The notes: generated from the letters alone by a model not told the origin. Shown: positions 50,401 through 62,937, counted from the first letter of the stretch. The stretch: 64,000 bases of DNA from Alviniconcha marisindica (GCA_018857735.1 JABMCL010000272.1:103501-167500); one strand, 5' to 3'. Numbers and translations: made by a program.

Positions 50401-51413
50401 CCATGGTGTGAAATGAATGATGTGAATGTTAGACTGATTTTTTTTTTTTAAACAATTGAAATTCAGGAAAGCAGTTTTGTGGGGGGAAACGTTCTCCGAA
50501 AATGGAAATGTAGTGCTGTTTATTGTTTCACAAGTTGTTTATTGTTTGTGTGTTTTGTTTTCATCTTCTTCTGTAGCTGAAGCAAACATACTCAAGTTTG
50601 AACCAGCAGATTTATTACCATCATTGTCCTGGTGTGTACAAGTGACGGAAAATGACAGACTCAAGAATTGCAGGCATTTGGCAATCCAGTGAAAGCGGTG
50701 TGCCGAGTTAGAAACTGAAACATATATATATATCTGTAAACGAGTGTCAGTTTTTGTATTTTATCATTTATTCCTGTGTGCTGTTATTGCTGTTTTCTTT
50801 TCTTTATAAGCTATATTTTGTTGTCTGTATTTCTCATGTTTGTTTGTTTTAATAGGATTTTTGACATTTTTTTTTTTTTTTTAATAGGAATTTTTGATGT
50901 TTTGTTTTTAATAGGATATTTTGATGTTTTGTTTTGCTTTTAATAGGACTTTTTTGATGTTGTGTTTTGCTTCGCTGCTGTGTTTCTGTCAAAATTGATG
51001 GTACCATTTTTTGGTGTGACTTGTATACCATTTTTGTGATCGTTTTTAATTTTCCCTGACGTTACAGTTTTCCCATTTGTTATGCACCAGTGTGATGAGG
51101 TTCAGATTCTATTGTGAATTGTCAACCATTCCTGCTTACAAATGTATTCACTATGGGCATTGGTTGTGCTTTAACTAACCAAATTTAGTTTCTTTTTCTT
51201 TTCTTTCTGCAGTTATTTTAATGTTGTGAGAGCTGGATCTCGTCTCATCTGATTTTTGTGTTCGGATTACCTTGCACATCTTGGCTTTGTCATTTTTGCA
51301 TGTTGGGCGTGGTTTGTCACAGGGTATACTTTTTTTTTAAGAAATTTTTTTTTAATAGGTATTGTACATAGAATGAGACAAACTGTTAAAGTTTTCCGGT
51401 TAGTGATGAAGGA

Positions 51414-51423
51414 AATAAATAAA
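51414..51423 (+). terminator. Candidate poly(A) signal AATAAATAAA
   Basis: Two overlapping AATAAA hexamers followed at about 35-60 nt by a GT-rich stretch (GTGCCTGTTTGTCTGTT). The upstream 600 bp is T-rich with no frame. It may end a transcript, but the carrier stop is 9.6 kb away, so assignment to that gene is doubtful. Confidence 0.25.
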
Positions 51424-51513
51424 ACAAAGCTGTGAATGAAGGGGTGATTGAAACATCCAGTGCCTGTTTGTCTGTTAATACATGGTTACACAAGCATGCA
51501 CGCATGCAGGCAT

Positions 51514-51517
<4 letters not shown>

Positions 51518-51556
<39 letters not shown>

Positions 51557-51600
51557 CATGTGCAAGCATGCACGCACACACACACACACACACACACACA
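51518..51600. repeat. (CA)n microsatellite block
   Basis: Two near-perfect CA runs separated by ATGCATGTGCAAGCATGCACG. Flanking CATGCACG words are palindromic. Other CA/GT runs: 53155-53181, 60652-60684, 61569-61599. Confidence 0.85.
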
Positions 51601-51659
51601 TTATGACTACAGCTTTAATTCTGTGAAAATGAGAAGGCAACATTGAAAATTATTCACTT

Positions 51660-53152
51660 GGTAATGGAGGTGGGCTACCCAGTCACCTAGGCGCCCCATA
51701 ATGGGCATTGTATAATTATAGTGTACCAAATAACATACCTTGGAGTATTAAATTTGAAAATAATTAACCTGACAATGATAAACCAATGATTTATTATCAG
51801 TCTTCCACAAATATGACCACAGTTCTCTATTGGGCTAAAAATCATCCCCCCTCCCCCCCTCCCCCAAATGAGCTCTAAACAGTGTTTATATCTTTATTTG
51901 TGTTCTTGCAGACCAAACAGCATTTTCATTTGGCATGTGATATACAGGTGTACACCAATATAAAAACAAGGAACAGCGCCCGGTATGGTTTAAGGGACCC
52001 ATGCTTTGTGATTGTGAGTCCTGGTGTTGTGAATTCAGATATGACCTGTTTTGTAGGTGAAGGTAAAAAGACTCATTCACTGGTATAGAATATAATGAGG
52101 TGCCACTGTATTTTTAAGATCTCAAATTCGTAAGGTGTGTAATCTATGAAAGATGAGGTGTATTCTGTACAGTAAATTGTAAGTTGGAGATTTGTGTATT
52201 AAATGGAGCACATCTTTTCACAGCAGCTTTATTGTGTTCTGATAAAAAAAGATGTATAATGTTGCCCTGATATAACCATCATGGTTGACTTGGTGTTAAA
52301 AACCAGTTTCCTTCTTTCCTTCCACAACAGGTTTCTAAGTTTCCGGTGCTGTGTGCTTTGAACTGATTTACAGTATGGCAGTATTTGTGCCCGTTGTCAC
52401 AGTCCTTTTCTCTCATGTCAGTCTGTCATCTGTTTCTTGTTTTTAGAACCTGTTCCCCCTTGAAGTTAGCAGCAGTCAGCAAATGGGGCTACCCGTCACA
52501 CTGGGCAGAAATTTTAAGGAGGGGAGGAAGGTTTATGACACACACACTGCCCCTCACACTTGGAGGAGTCCACTCTGGTCACAAACACACACACACACAC
52601 ATTTAACCGACTGCACTATCAAAGTCAAAGAGGCGATGGTCAGGAAAGGATTCTGATGATTGTGTTTTGTTTGTTTTTTGGCCACCAGTCTCAGATACAA
52701 GAAGTCGATGTTATACAAAAGATGTACAAAATAGATGTTAGAGCCCTTGTTAAAACACTTTATTCACAGGTCTCATTTGCCGTCCAAAGGATGAAATGGA
52801 AATCATTCATGAATATCTCCCAAGAGTGTCTATGCAATTTCTGCAAGGGCATTGGGTCTTGTGCCCGCCTGACACAGATTTACACAAACACACTTCTGTA
52901 CACTTGTGAGCTTGAGTTGCCCACCAACAAAGCAGTTGGCTCCACAATGCCAGCTGACTCCACACCCTTCACAATTCCCTCAAATTTGGCATATGATGTG
53001 CTGTGTGTTAGACAACACATGGACGCCATATTTCCAGTCAGCCACATTCTCACTCCCCCACTGGTATATGGTTAGAGGTCATCTTCATGTCATTTCAGAC
53101 TTACATCATTACACACTTGTGTCATCGTTAAATCACAGCATACACTGACTAC

Positions 53153-53183
<31 letters not shown>

Positions 53184-54110
53184 TGAAATGCCAAATTAGA
53201 TATAAAGAAAAAACACCCCACCAAAATCAGCACATGGTGAAATTAATACAACCTTAGGAGTGATACTGTCTTTATCATATTTTTCAACAGTATTTGAAAA
53301 TCAGAATTTCCTTGAAATAGCCGTGATTTTCCTTTGTGTATTTCAGTTTCAGAGAACGTGCTAGACTATGAATTCTGTTGACAATTTTTAAATGTTGGTG
53401 TTTACAGTGTCACAGTGTAGGGAAAACATTTCTGGAAAGTGGAGCACAGGCACTTGACATGGGTTAATTTGGACTGGGCTGGCCTGGTCTACGTTTTGAC
53501 CTGGTTACATAAGAACATTCTTATTGTGATAATTCTGCATAAAACACTCCCACCAAAATGGGCTGAGGCCAAATACCTGTGGTTTTAAGTTGTAGCGGAG
53601 TATTGTTGTTATTCAACTGAGCTCTGTTCTTATGAAAATGGCATGGAAAACAGTCCATAACTTCTTATGATGTGAAAATTGTCAATCATGTTTGAAAAAA
53701 AAAGTTTCATGAGTTTTGTTGCTAAATGTTATGATGTGAGAGGCTGATGCTATAAAAAAAGAAAAAAAGGAAAAGAAGCCATGCATGCCTAATTTAGTAA
53801 TTGCTTCTATGTATAATGTATTTGCATGGGTGAAGCACATTCTTGAATTTGATGTGAAATAATGTACCACAGTATGATTTTTTAAATATTTTTTTATCTG
53901 AATTGAAACTTTTTGATGCAGTTAAGTTCATAGAGTTCAACAGAGTGGTGCTTTCTCTATTTCGCTAAAAATAAAGTGATGCTTTTTGTCTATTTCACCT
54001 AACGAGGTGATGCTTTCTCAGTTTCACTAAACAGTGATGCTTTCTATTTCACCAAACAGAGTGATGCTTTCTCTTTCTATTTCACTGAGTAGATTCTCTT
54101 TCCATCATCC
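51660..54110. other. Non-coding flank, largely unassigned
   Basis: No recognisable exon or protein domain. A single repeat core is at 52262-52305 and a short degenerate repeat of GTGATGCTTTCT...ATTTCACTAAA is at 53945-54095. The 171-codon open frame at 52560-53075 shows no family resemblance and begins next to a CA microsatellite. Confidence 0.4.
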
Positions 54111-54114
54111 ACTT

Positions 54115-54600
54115 AGGTCACAGGACCCAAACTCCAAGCACTGGTTTATGACAACCCTTCCTTCAACCACTGCTGTATTTAGTTACACCATAGGTCCTAG
54201 AAAACTGTCGGCTAACGAGCAGTTTTTTGGTGCTCAAACAGTAGTAAGTTTGTTACAAACAACTCAGATTATATCAGACGTTTCTTTTATAACTGACCAT
54301 GTTGCTTACGCCAGCTCAAATAAAACCAAAATTGTTTGAATCGAGACTGAACCTTTTTTTTTTACCCGGGGTGGATGCATCTCATGTCTACATGCGTGCT
54401 TGGGCACTAGGTTGCCTCCACAATCTTATCAGTACCCAAACCTTTCGGAGGGTGCTGACCGCATCGGTGGACCGCTGCACGGAGATGAAGAGTGCTCCTT
54501 CAGTGGCGTAACCAAATCTGGCAGAATTTGGAGGAAGGTGCCGGAAAGCGATGCTCAGAGTGTGCACAGGACCCTCAATACAGACCCAGTGTTTTTTGGC
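54115..54600 (+). mobile_element. Interspersed repeat family D, copy 2
   Basis: Longer counterpart of 7640-7930 in the opposite orientation, with an extra 150 bp or so (54330-54510) between the two shared halves: ACTCCAAGCACTGGTTTATG...GTTTGTTACAAACAACTCAG and GGCGTAACCAAATCTGGCAG...CCGGAAAGCGATGCTC. Which copy is deleted or inserted is unknown. Confidence 0.6.
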
Positions 54601-55199
54601 AGATGCTTTGGATAGCACAGTTGACATGATGATCCGGAGGAAGTCTGATCTACTTATTTTGCAGTTGCTGAAGAGGTTCAAAACTTAATTCTCCACTGCA
54701 CCAACTGCAAAATAAATTTGAAACTCCACCAGTTACAAGGTGGATGGATCAGATTTTATTCATTTGATTGTTTATTAGTGTATAATCTGTCTATTTCTGG
54801 CTTGAAAAGGGTGGTTGACTGAAAGCGTGCACATGTTTCATACTGTCTAATAAAAAAAATGAAAAAACTACAACTTATCAGCAGAGGAAAAGCTACGCTG
54901 AAAAACGCCTACTGATGTAATTTCCAACAAAAGTGTGGGACACCCATGTATTTGAAAGATTTACAGGAATGTTTTTCTTTCTTGCTTATAGAGTAATGTG
55001 TCTTATCTGTGCATATGGATTGGCAAATCAAATCTCAAATCAAATCTCAAATCTGGTTGACAGGTAGATGGTCAGGTCACTGTTAAAAACAGTGTACTTA
55101 AAAACACTTTTTTTCTTTTCTTTTTTACTCTGATAACAACGAGTAACCTTAAGAAAAATGTAACCAGCATGTTTTGCTCAGCTAATTCCGCTAACAAGG

Positions 55200-55610
55200 C
55201 AGATCAGGTTGTGGTGGAGGTGGGTGTCATGGTGTTAGCTTTGTAGAGTTTGTCAGGGTTTATAGTTAGTTTCTGCTCATATGGCTGAGGTGTTTATTTT
55301 TTCTGGGGGGGTGGGGGGGGGGGGGGGGGTGTTCATGGTGTTAGCTTTGTAGAGTTTGTCAGGGTTTATAGTTAGTTTCTGCTCATGTTTTAGTCATCAG
55401 AAACGAAGTGGCATGTAAAACAACTAAAAGTACATTAATGATGCAAAGAAGTGTGAAAAGGGGGTGGTCATGGTGTTAGCTTTGTAGAGTTTGTCAGGGT
55501 TTATAGTTAGTTTCTGCTCATGTTTTAGTCATCAGAAACGAAGTGGCATGTAAAACAACTAAAAGTACATTAATGATGCAAAGAAGTGTGAAAAGGTGAA
55601 TGAAAGGTAT
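55200..55610. repeat. Tandem duplication containing GGTGTTAGCTTTGTAGAGTT
   Basis: Three copies of TGGTGTTAGCTTTGTAGAG, TTTGTCAGGGTTTATAGTTA, GTTTCTGCTCAT at about 55228, 55334 and 55470. The last two also share CATCAGAAACGAAGTGGCAT, GTAAAACAACTAAAAGTACA and TTAATGATGCAAAGAAGTGT. That final block recurs at 59608-59650, so it is also dispersed. Confidence 0.85.
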
Positions 55611-55754
55611 GTTGCATCATCTTTGTATAATACGAAACAAACATTTTCATTGAGAGTCAACTGCAGCTCCTTGCACTTACAGAAAGACAACAAAGTATCT
55701 TTTTTCTTTCTTTATCTAATTTTTTTATATATTTTTTAATATCTTCGTTAATCC

Positions 55755-56036
55755 CTTTCAGGGAATTTGGGTTGCTGACCTGAGTGAAGCAGCCACAAGA
55801 GCAGCGCTATCCATTCCTGCCAGCGTATATAGTATTTTCATTTCTGTAGACAACGGTACGGCTGCCACTGTCTGGGATTTTTAACATGCACAAAATGGGG
55901 CTGTATGAGCAGCATAAGAGTCTGCACTGGAACTTGGCTCTGGGAGAAAAATCCCTTGCCGCATCGGTGAATCAAACCTGTGTCAGTATTTCGCCTGGCT
56001 TTTCAGCCTGATACTCTGCCAACTGAGCTACCCCCA
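55755..56036 (-). mobile_element. tRNA-derived SINE, minus strand
   Basis: Read on minus from about 56036: GGGGGTAGCTCAGTTGGCAG (A-box, 56030-56012), an anticodon-like stem-loop GGCTGAAAAGCC, and the B-box GGTTTGATTC (55978-55969). A body of about 200 nt follows (GGGATTTTTCTCCCAGAGCC, CAGACAGTGGCAGCCGTACC, GGATAGCGCTGCTCTTGTGG) and ends in an A/T-rich tail near 55755. Box spacing is tRNA-like, but the 3' acceptor stem does not close, so it is a SINE and not a tRNA gene. Confidence 0.8.
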
Positions 56037-56776
56037 ACCCCCACCCACCCAAATGCCTCCCCATTGTGTTTTTTTGTGTTGTTGTTTTGGGGGAGAGGCT
56101 TGTTGCTTCAATCATGCATGTTCTCATTTTCAAGGGGTAAGAGGTTTTCTGTATGCATACTAAAACATGTGTTGATGTCTGTACTTTCAAACTGCTGAAG
56201 ATCTACCAAGTCCTTTTTCTTTTCTTTCTTCTTCTGAGATTTCAGTATTTCAAAAAGAAACCTTCAAGATGATAAAAGTAACTAGCAGTTGGATTTTGAT
56301 CTTGTTGACAGCACGGTTTTGTCTCTGGGTGACTGGACATGGTGAAAGAAAGGTGTGTGGCACACAAGAGAAGAAGGTCAACTGTGTTATATTTTGTGAA
56401 TAAAGTCCAAAATGTGAATACTGTATGTTGACGTACGGTTCTGTTTTTCATCTTACTGCTCCAGCTTGAAAGAGATTCAACTAGGTCTTGGTGTGTGTTT
56501 TTAAAAATAATAATATTAACTTACATTTATAAAGCGTCATTTCTCACTGGAGTTTATGGTGCTTTACACTTATTTACACATTTGCACTTTGCACGTGCAA
56601 CTGTTTTCCTACATATATACCAGACCCACTGCTTCATCTTCTTCTGCGTTCTGTGTTTAAGACCAGGCTAAATCCTTGGTGCAGTGGCTACCCGGAGGCC
56701 AGCTGTCAGCCTCATCCTGGACGGCCTGTCATAAAAGTCTGATTGGTAGATATTTATATCCTGTGAGCTACCGGGG

Positions 56777-57085
56777 GAACCAGGATGCTGTCAGCCTGAG
56801 TTCATTGAGGGGCTCCAGACGAACCAGGATGCTGTCAGCCTGAGTTCATTGAGGGGCTCCAGACGAACCAGGATGCTGTCAGCCTGAGTTCATTGAGGGG
56901 CTCCAGACAAACCAGGATGCTGTCAGCCTGAGTTCATTGAGGGGCTCCAGACAAACCAGGATGCTGTCAGCCTGAGTTCATTGAGGGGCTCCAGACGAAC
57001 CAGGATGCTGTCAGCCTGAGTTCATTGAGGGGCTCCAGACGAACCAGGATGCTGTCAGCCTGAGTTCAATGAGGGGCTCCAGACC
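56777..57085. repeat. 44-bp minisatellite, seven copies
   Basis: GAACCAGGATGCTGTCAGCC, TGAGTTCATTGAGGGGCTCC, AGAC repeats seven times with almost no variation (A/G in AGAC(A/G)AACC, one A for T in the last copy). Such homogeneity implies recent expansion or active exchange. Confidence 0.95.
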
Positions 57086-57089
57086 GTGG

Positions 57090-58720
57090 TGCCCAAATCA
57101 GTGCCTGTCAGCCGAAAGGCTTGCTGCACTGTCTCTAAAGTTGGGCATGTCTTTCTTTGCATTTCTGAAATCTTGGTGTCTTAATACTGCCACTGCTGCT
57201 GCTGCTCTTGAAGTTGTTTCTTCCTGTCCACCTTGTCTTGTTACTGCATGAACTCTTTGTGTGGTTTTGGGGTACAATGCCAGTTTACTCTATTTACATG
57301 CAAGATTTATTCAATGTATTAAAGTGGTGTACTCTAACCTGCTACTTTTTTCTTTAAAAGTGCTGTTTGCAGCTATGATAATACATATTCTCAGTTGTCC
57401 TGGGTGACCCTATCCAGGTGACAGGCTCCAAGAACTGACATATTGTGAGCTTTGAGAAAATAATTGAAAACATAGTTGATTTCCAGTGTCCAAAAGAGAG
57501 AAATAAAGAAGAAGAAAAAAATAAATAAATTCACAAACGGTTAAGACTGAGTACCTTTTTCTTTTCTTTTCTTTTTTAAATCTGAGAATACTTGTTTAGT
57601 TTGATGGAGGTGGTTTATTTTAAGCTCCTGTGTGTTTTGATCTTGTTCTTTTTTCCATTGCACAGAACACTGGCAAAAGTTCGCAAGTGGTTAAGACTTT
57701 CCATTTTTGTCTGACTGCTAGCGGTCAGTTTGTTTTCGGTTTTCCTCAACTGGGCAGGACTGAGAACATGTATTATATTAGCACAAAATAAATTGAAAAT
57801 TCAAGATTACTTTATTATCTCATCAGAGAAAGTAAAACATCAGAGAAATTAAAAGAGATGTCACTCTTTTTAATCGAACAGGTCTTTATGAGAAAAGACT
57901 ACACTGGTCTCGTAAAAAAAACCTCCAGTTTTAACCTCATGTTAAGATCCCTTTTCCAGTTCAGGTCTAAAAGTCCTGAGCTTTGGTTGAAAGAGTTTAA
58001 TAAAAGAATAGTTTGTATATTTAGGCAGCTTGGGGGGGGGGGGGGGGGGGGGTGTAGCAAAACTGTGTCCCTTTTGCAGCAGGTTTCAGTCAACCACACT
58101 GTATTGGGATGAGAAATGGTAACTCCTTTCTTATGCAACTTTCCTGCAACCCACAAATGTGCAAACTTCACAACTTCTGTTAAATGAACCTGTTCCGCCC
58201 ACTTAATCCTGTATATGAAAAGCAAGATTGTGATAGTAAACTAGAAAATCTGAAATGCTTTTCAGCACTTTTAAATACATTTTTGTCTTCACAATTTGCC
58301 CTTTGTCAACATTTCATTGTGTGCTCTTTTCTTCTTCTCTTTTTTTGTTGTGTTGCAAAAAGATCTCATTTTCAGTATGGAAATCAGGGATCCTAAAAAT
58401 ATTCCTTCTCAAGTAACTTAATCTTTAAGTAGCATTCTACTTTCCGTTCACTGTCGATGCATGTATTTAGCATATCTAGTTGTTTATCAACTATCAATTT
58501 TTTTATATTTTATAATCAGAATGTGTGATGAGATCATTATATCAGATATTTTTGTATGATTCTCTTTTATTTTGATGCAAGCATGATAACAGATGTTTGA
58601 TGCACTGATATTTGATGGAATACTTGTTTTGCTGTGCTTCTGTTTGCTTTGTAGCAGCCACAGTTGTGACACATATGGCAAAGTATGGCTTACTGTCAAA
58701 GTCATTACAGCATCAGATAG
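57090..58720. other. Non-coding flank, unassigned
   Basis: Contains a LINE-tail-like CAAGATTACTTTATTATCTC (57803-57822), a G-run (58031-58052) and AT-rich sequence. No exon is recognised. Confidence 0.35.
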
Positions 58721-58724
58721 CTGA

Positions 58725-59075
58725 AATTGAAAGCTGGATTTCGGAAAGGTTTCCACTGAAATTGAAAGTTGAATTTCTAAATGTTTCCACTGAAATTGAA
58801 AGTTGAATTTCTTGGAGGTTCCCAGTGAAATTGAAAGTTGAATTTCTCAAAGGTTCCCAGTGAAACTGAAAGTTGAATTTTTCAAAGGGTTCCCAGTGAA
58901 ACTGAAAGTTGAATTTCTCAAATGTTTCCGCTGAAATTGAGGGTTGAATTTCTCAAATGTTTCCGCTGAAATTGAGGGTTGAATTTCTCAAATGTTTCCG
59001 CTGAAATTGAAAGTTGAATTTCTCAAAGGTTTTCCACTGAAATTAAAAGCTGAATTTTTCAAAGGTTTCTCTCTG
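58725..59075. repeat. About 36-bp minisatellite (CTGAAATTGAAAGTTGAATTTC)
   Basis: Nine copies of TGAAATTGAAAGTTGAATTT, CTCAAAGGTTCCCAG or TTTCC(A/G)C variants. Degraded relatives continue to about 59360 (CTGAAACTGAAAGT). Confidence 0.85.
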
Positions 59076-60110
59076 ATCTAGATTATACTTTGCATGGTAT
59101 TGTACACTTATAATTTATAAATGTTTATGTCAGCCACAGATTTGTCTTGCATGGCAAAGTATGGTTTGCTGTCAAGGACTTCGCTGCATTAGGTAGCTGA
59201 AACTGAAAGTCAAGTTTCTTGAACGTTTTGCTTTGATCAAGATGCTAGTTTGTGTGGTGACTGTACACTTAGATTACATCAGCCACAATTTTGGCGTACT
59301 GTCAAGGTCACCATGGTATCAGAGCTGAAACTGAAAGTGGAATTTTTCAAATGTTTCTGTCTGATCAAGATGATTCTTTGTGTGGTTATTGGACATTTAA
59401 ACCAGAGCCATCACCCAGTAATGAATCAAAAGGTCTTTCAAGTCTGTCAGATAGCATCTGTAGGTGTTGCTATTTGGGGGTCAGGGGAATCAAGAGGGGG
59501 TTCCTGTATGTGTTGGGGATTTCTTTGACATTAAAGAAACTATCCCTCTCATCACACGCTATGTCCAAGATGGCCAGGCTTTCATCAACAAGTGGAGGAG
59601 ATCAAAGTGAAAACAATTAAAAGTACATTAATGATGCAAAGAAGTGTGAAAAAGTGAGCAAAAGGTATATTATAATGGATGGATACATGTTTCTGAATAA
59701 ATGCCCCACGATGATAATAGTAAATGCATTTCTAATGCACTGAATCTCCCTGTGATACATGTGTGAGGCTCAAAGTGCTGTACATGAAGCTTTACACAGC
59801 CTAATTAAACAGACTGTCTGGCCTACTAATATTGCATTACATAGCTCACTCTATTCCTCACTCTCCCCTGCATGTACACACAGGCACATGTACACATACT
59901 CTCTCTCTCTCTCCCTCTCTGTCTCTTGCTACCCTGCACTGTCCCAGTCTCGGATGTGATTGGAAGCAATATAAAATTAGGGAATCATTACAGTTTAAAA
60001 GCAAAATCCTTGAAATTAAGTTTTTATTTTGATATCTTCTATCTGTTGCATTAAACTTGCTTTTAGAAGGTTAGCTCCTTTAAAGGCAGGGATTCTTCAT
60101 TCTTCTAATT

Positions 60111-60200
60111 CAGAGCTAAGGAGCTGTGTGAAAGTGGAGGTGGCGGTCCTGGGCTCCCGGTCCCCAATAGTCCTCATAGTCTCTGTGGACGTAAAGCAAC
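60111..60200 (+). mobile_element. SINE 3' segment, family B, copy 3
   Basis: AAGGAGCTGTGTGAAAGTGG, GGTCCTGGGCTCCCGGTCCC, CTCTGTGGACGTAAAGCAAC; matches 10481-10572 and 40611-40695. Confidence 0.6.
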
Positions 60201-60204
60201 ACTG

Positions 60205-60646
60205 AACTTCTTCTAACCTCTGATATTTTTAAGCACAACCTGCCTCCACTTGCCATGCTTTGCTTGTATTATTAAATATTTCAAGTTGTGTTTATTTAGA
60301 GGGAAAGCTTTTGTTTAAATCAGCTCAATGCATTAGTGTTACTTTTCTACTTTGTTCACGTTGATGCAGTGTAATGCCATATTTATTTATGAAGTATATG
60401 TGCATGAGTTTGAAACTTTCCTACTTATTCAATATTTCAGCTTTGCAGAGGTTTGAATATTGCATAGCACCTGTGAATCATGCAAAATAATGTGTACGCA
60501 TGCTGACAACAGGTTGATGACAGAATTGAGAGAGAAAAAAATTAAAGTTACAATAAATGTAAGTATTTATGTTTTGATACCCACTCTTGCAGCTTTGTAA
60601 AGTGCAAAATAAAGAAAACAGAAACATTTTCCTCTTTTTGTTTATC

Positions 60647-60687
<41 letters not shown>

Positions 60688-61430
60688 CTCAAACAAGATG
60701 TGAAAATAAATAATCTTGTGTTTGTTAAAAAAAATCAAAATCAAAAATAAAACAGTATAAAAAGGAACTATTCCATGTGAACTTATGTTTCTTTTTTGTC
60801 TGTTTTTGTTGGTGGTGGTGGTGTTTTTTGTTTTATATTTATTTATTTATTTATTTTTGTTGATGGGGGGGGGGGGGGGGTTGTTTTGTTGCTTTTTTTT
60901 TATGGTGGGGGGGGGGGGAGGGGTACGTTTAGAACTGATTTGGCCAGCTCTATATTTGAACTTGAATTTATTTTTGCCCACAAAGGTGAGGGCAGCCAAT
61001 CTGGCTCAGGTCTGGTTGTACAGCCACGCTACTTTTCAGTAAACGTCGACATCACAAACACTCAGGACTGAGAGAAAACCGTCCTCCTGGTTTCGTAAGA
61101 GTTCACAATAAAGTTGTATCAGAAAAATCTCGCTTTAACCCAAATAGCTGTACTATATCTAGATAGATAGACAGATATACAATTGACAAAATCAAAGAAA
61201 GAAAAAAAGAAAAGAAAAAACTATTATTTTAAAATTCTCCAAAGTTTTGATGACTGCCTTCCTCAGGGGGTTTATTTCTTACAACTGAACGCGGGTAAAA
61301 ACAGTTCACACAACGATTCTTAAAATACAAGGTGACTAAAACTCGGTGAATAATATTTTTTTTTTTTTTTTTTTAAACAACGCTGAAGGCTGAACAAACT
61401 GTTCACGATGAGTTCATTTCGTCTTCTGAG
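60205..61430. other. Non-coding flank rich in simple repeats
   Basis: A GT run (60652-60684), T and TTTA runs (60836-60860), G-runs (60866-60880, 60905-60920) and a T-run (61356-61374). No exon is recognised. Confidence 0.4.
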
Positions 61431-61432
61431 TT

Positions 61433-61433
<1 letters not shown>

Positions 61434-61471
<38 letters not shown>

Positions 61472-61508
61472 ACTACCTCACCCACTCCATTACCCCCTTC
61501 TCTCCCCA

Positions 61509-61539
<31 letters not shown>

Positions 61540-61565
61540 TTTATTAGATATATATATATATATAT

Positions 61566-61599
<34 letters not shown>

Positions 61600-61600
61600 C
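61434..61600. repeat. Compound simple-sequence block: poly-C, (CA)n, (TA)n, (GT)n
   Basis: More than 30 consecutive C (61435-61471), a second C-run (61507-61524), then CACACA, TATATA and GTGTGT runs within 170 bp. Such blocks are prone to length error and to non-B DNA. Confidence 0.85.
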
Positions 61601-61819
61601 TGTGTACCGTCTTTCTTTCTTCCCCACAGTAACGAGGAGCTACTCGGAGGTGGACTTTTACATTTTATGAGTCCGTGAACTCCACGGTAAAGTAGGCGTA
61701 TCTTATACGGCATTTACGTCAACATTTTAAACTCTGCGGTAAATGTAGTTCTCTCTCTCTCTCTGTGATATAACGTCATGGTTGACTGGGCGTTAAATAC
61801 CAATATCCTCTCCTTGACA

Positions 61820-62600
61820 CACTCACCCCGAGATGTAACTGCACTCACTGGAAAATGACACTCGACCTTTAACCCGGAAATGACCTTGAAAGCGTCGTCT
61901 GCAGCCAAAGGGGGTAATTTTCCGAGGTTGTCGGCTTTTTCCCAGCCGCCACCGCTGGTTCGAACCACAGTTGCTGTTTGTCCATCGCTGAGGCTGGCTG
62001 CAAATCGGTGAGTCTGACTGATTACTCATTCTTCGCATTTTTCAGTCAGTTTATCATCTCATGACTGTGTGTTTGGAGATTGTGTGAACTGATGTGAGTG
62101 AGTGCCAGTGTTTCTTTGTCGGCTACTTTCATTCTGTTTCAGTCTCGTGGCTTATGGTGTTTTGTGAAGTTATGCCAGGGCTGTATCCCTGTCAGAGATG
62201 TTATGTCCGATCCGGTGTGGTTTAGCTTCGAGCAGTTTCTCTGGACACCTGTGTGACACGCTTGACTGTCAACTGACGTAAAAGCTGTCGCAGCGGTTTT
62301 TAAGTTCTCAGCGGTAAAGCGCCGCTTAGGGCCAGCACGGTGCGGCCGGAGTTAGGTGCAGTTGAAGCGGTGTCCGTTCTTCTTCTTCTTTTTCTTATTG
62401 TTATTAAAGCATAATGTTGGTTAGCGTCGCGGCCGCCCGGGCAGTAAGTGCTGAGTCAGTCTCAGTGATCAGCACGTCGCAGCGGCACCGATACTCAGAT
62501 AGGTATAGGCCGTTAACGTCGCCGGAACTTGACGACGATCTCAGTGTTTTATTTCTTTGAAATTGTGATAGTGCGGTATGACGGACTGACACCGGTGCAT
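61820..62600 (+). promoter_or_regulatory. CpG-richer segment, candidate promoter and first exon of a rightward gene
   Basis: CpG density rises sharply compared with the preceding 20 kb (CGTCGTCTGCAGCC, GCGCCGCTTAGGGCC, GCGGCCGGAG, GCGTCGCGGCCGCCCGGG). Strong donors follow: AAATCG|GTGAGT at 62009 and CGGGCA|GTAAGT at 62444. The second closes a 10-codon frame from ATG 62414 (MLVSVAARA-type). No downstream exon is in the window, so the gene cannot be named; a minus-strand gene is also possible. Confidence 0.35.
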
Positions 62601-62620
62601 CGTATCTATCAACTCTCTCT

Positions 62621-62720
62621 CATAGCTCAGGAGCTGTGTGAAAGTCGAGGTGGCCGTCCTGGGCTGTCCTAATCATTAGCATACGCCGGTTTCTGTGCCG
62701 GACGTAAATCAACTCAACCA
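62621..62720 (+). mobile_element. SINE 3' segment, family B, copy 4
   Basis: AGCTCAGGAGCTGTGTGAAA, GTCGAGGTGGCCGTCCTGGG and a changed tail CCGGACGTAAATCAACTCAA. It faces the inverted copy at 62853-62937, about 130 bp away, so the pair could form a long hairpin. Confidence 0.6.
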
Positions 62721-62852
62721 ACGATCAGCTCAGTCACTTTTTGTGTCAGTGGTGCCAAGGTCCGGTCTGATGAAGTGATGCTTTATGTCCTCAGATGTCA
62801 GTTGACATATTAGGGACAAGTTGTGACCAATGCCGAAGCACGGTGCAATAAA

Positions 62853-62937
62853 TCTTTACGTCCACGGAAACCAGAAGGCTCGTTAGGACGGACAGTCAGT
62901 CCAGGACGTCCACCTCGACTCTCACACAGCTCCTGAA
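62853..62937 (-). mobile_element. SINE 3' segment, family B, copy 5 (inverted)
   Basis: Plus strand reads TTTACGTCCACGGAAACCAG, AAGGCTCGTTAGGACGG and CCACCTCGACTCTCACACAG. It is the reverse complement of family B and shares the AAACCA(C/G)AA(A/G)GCT block with the split SINE at 63255-63436. Confidence 0.6.

Noticed and set aside
52560..53075. 171-codon plus-strand frame as an exon or gene
   Set aside because: It starts in a CA microsatellite, resembles no family I know, and has no supporting splice sites.
55969..56030. tRNA gene on the minus strand
   Set aside because: A- and B-boxes are present, but the acceptor stem does not close and a SINE body follows. Scored as a SINE head.
41856..61800. 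Additional exons of the carrier gene or another gene in the 20-kb downstream flank
   Set aside because: The carrier frame ends with the family's usual C-terminus at 41855, and no open frame in the flank shows a known domain or plausible exon chain. Only weakly supported poly(A) signals remain.
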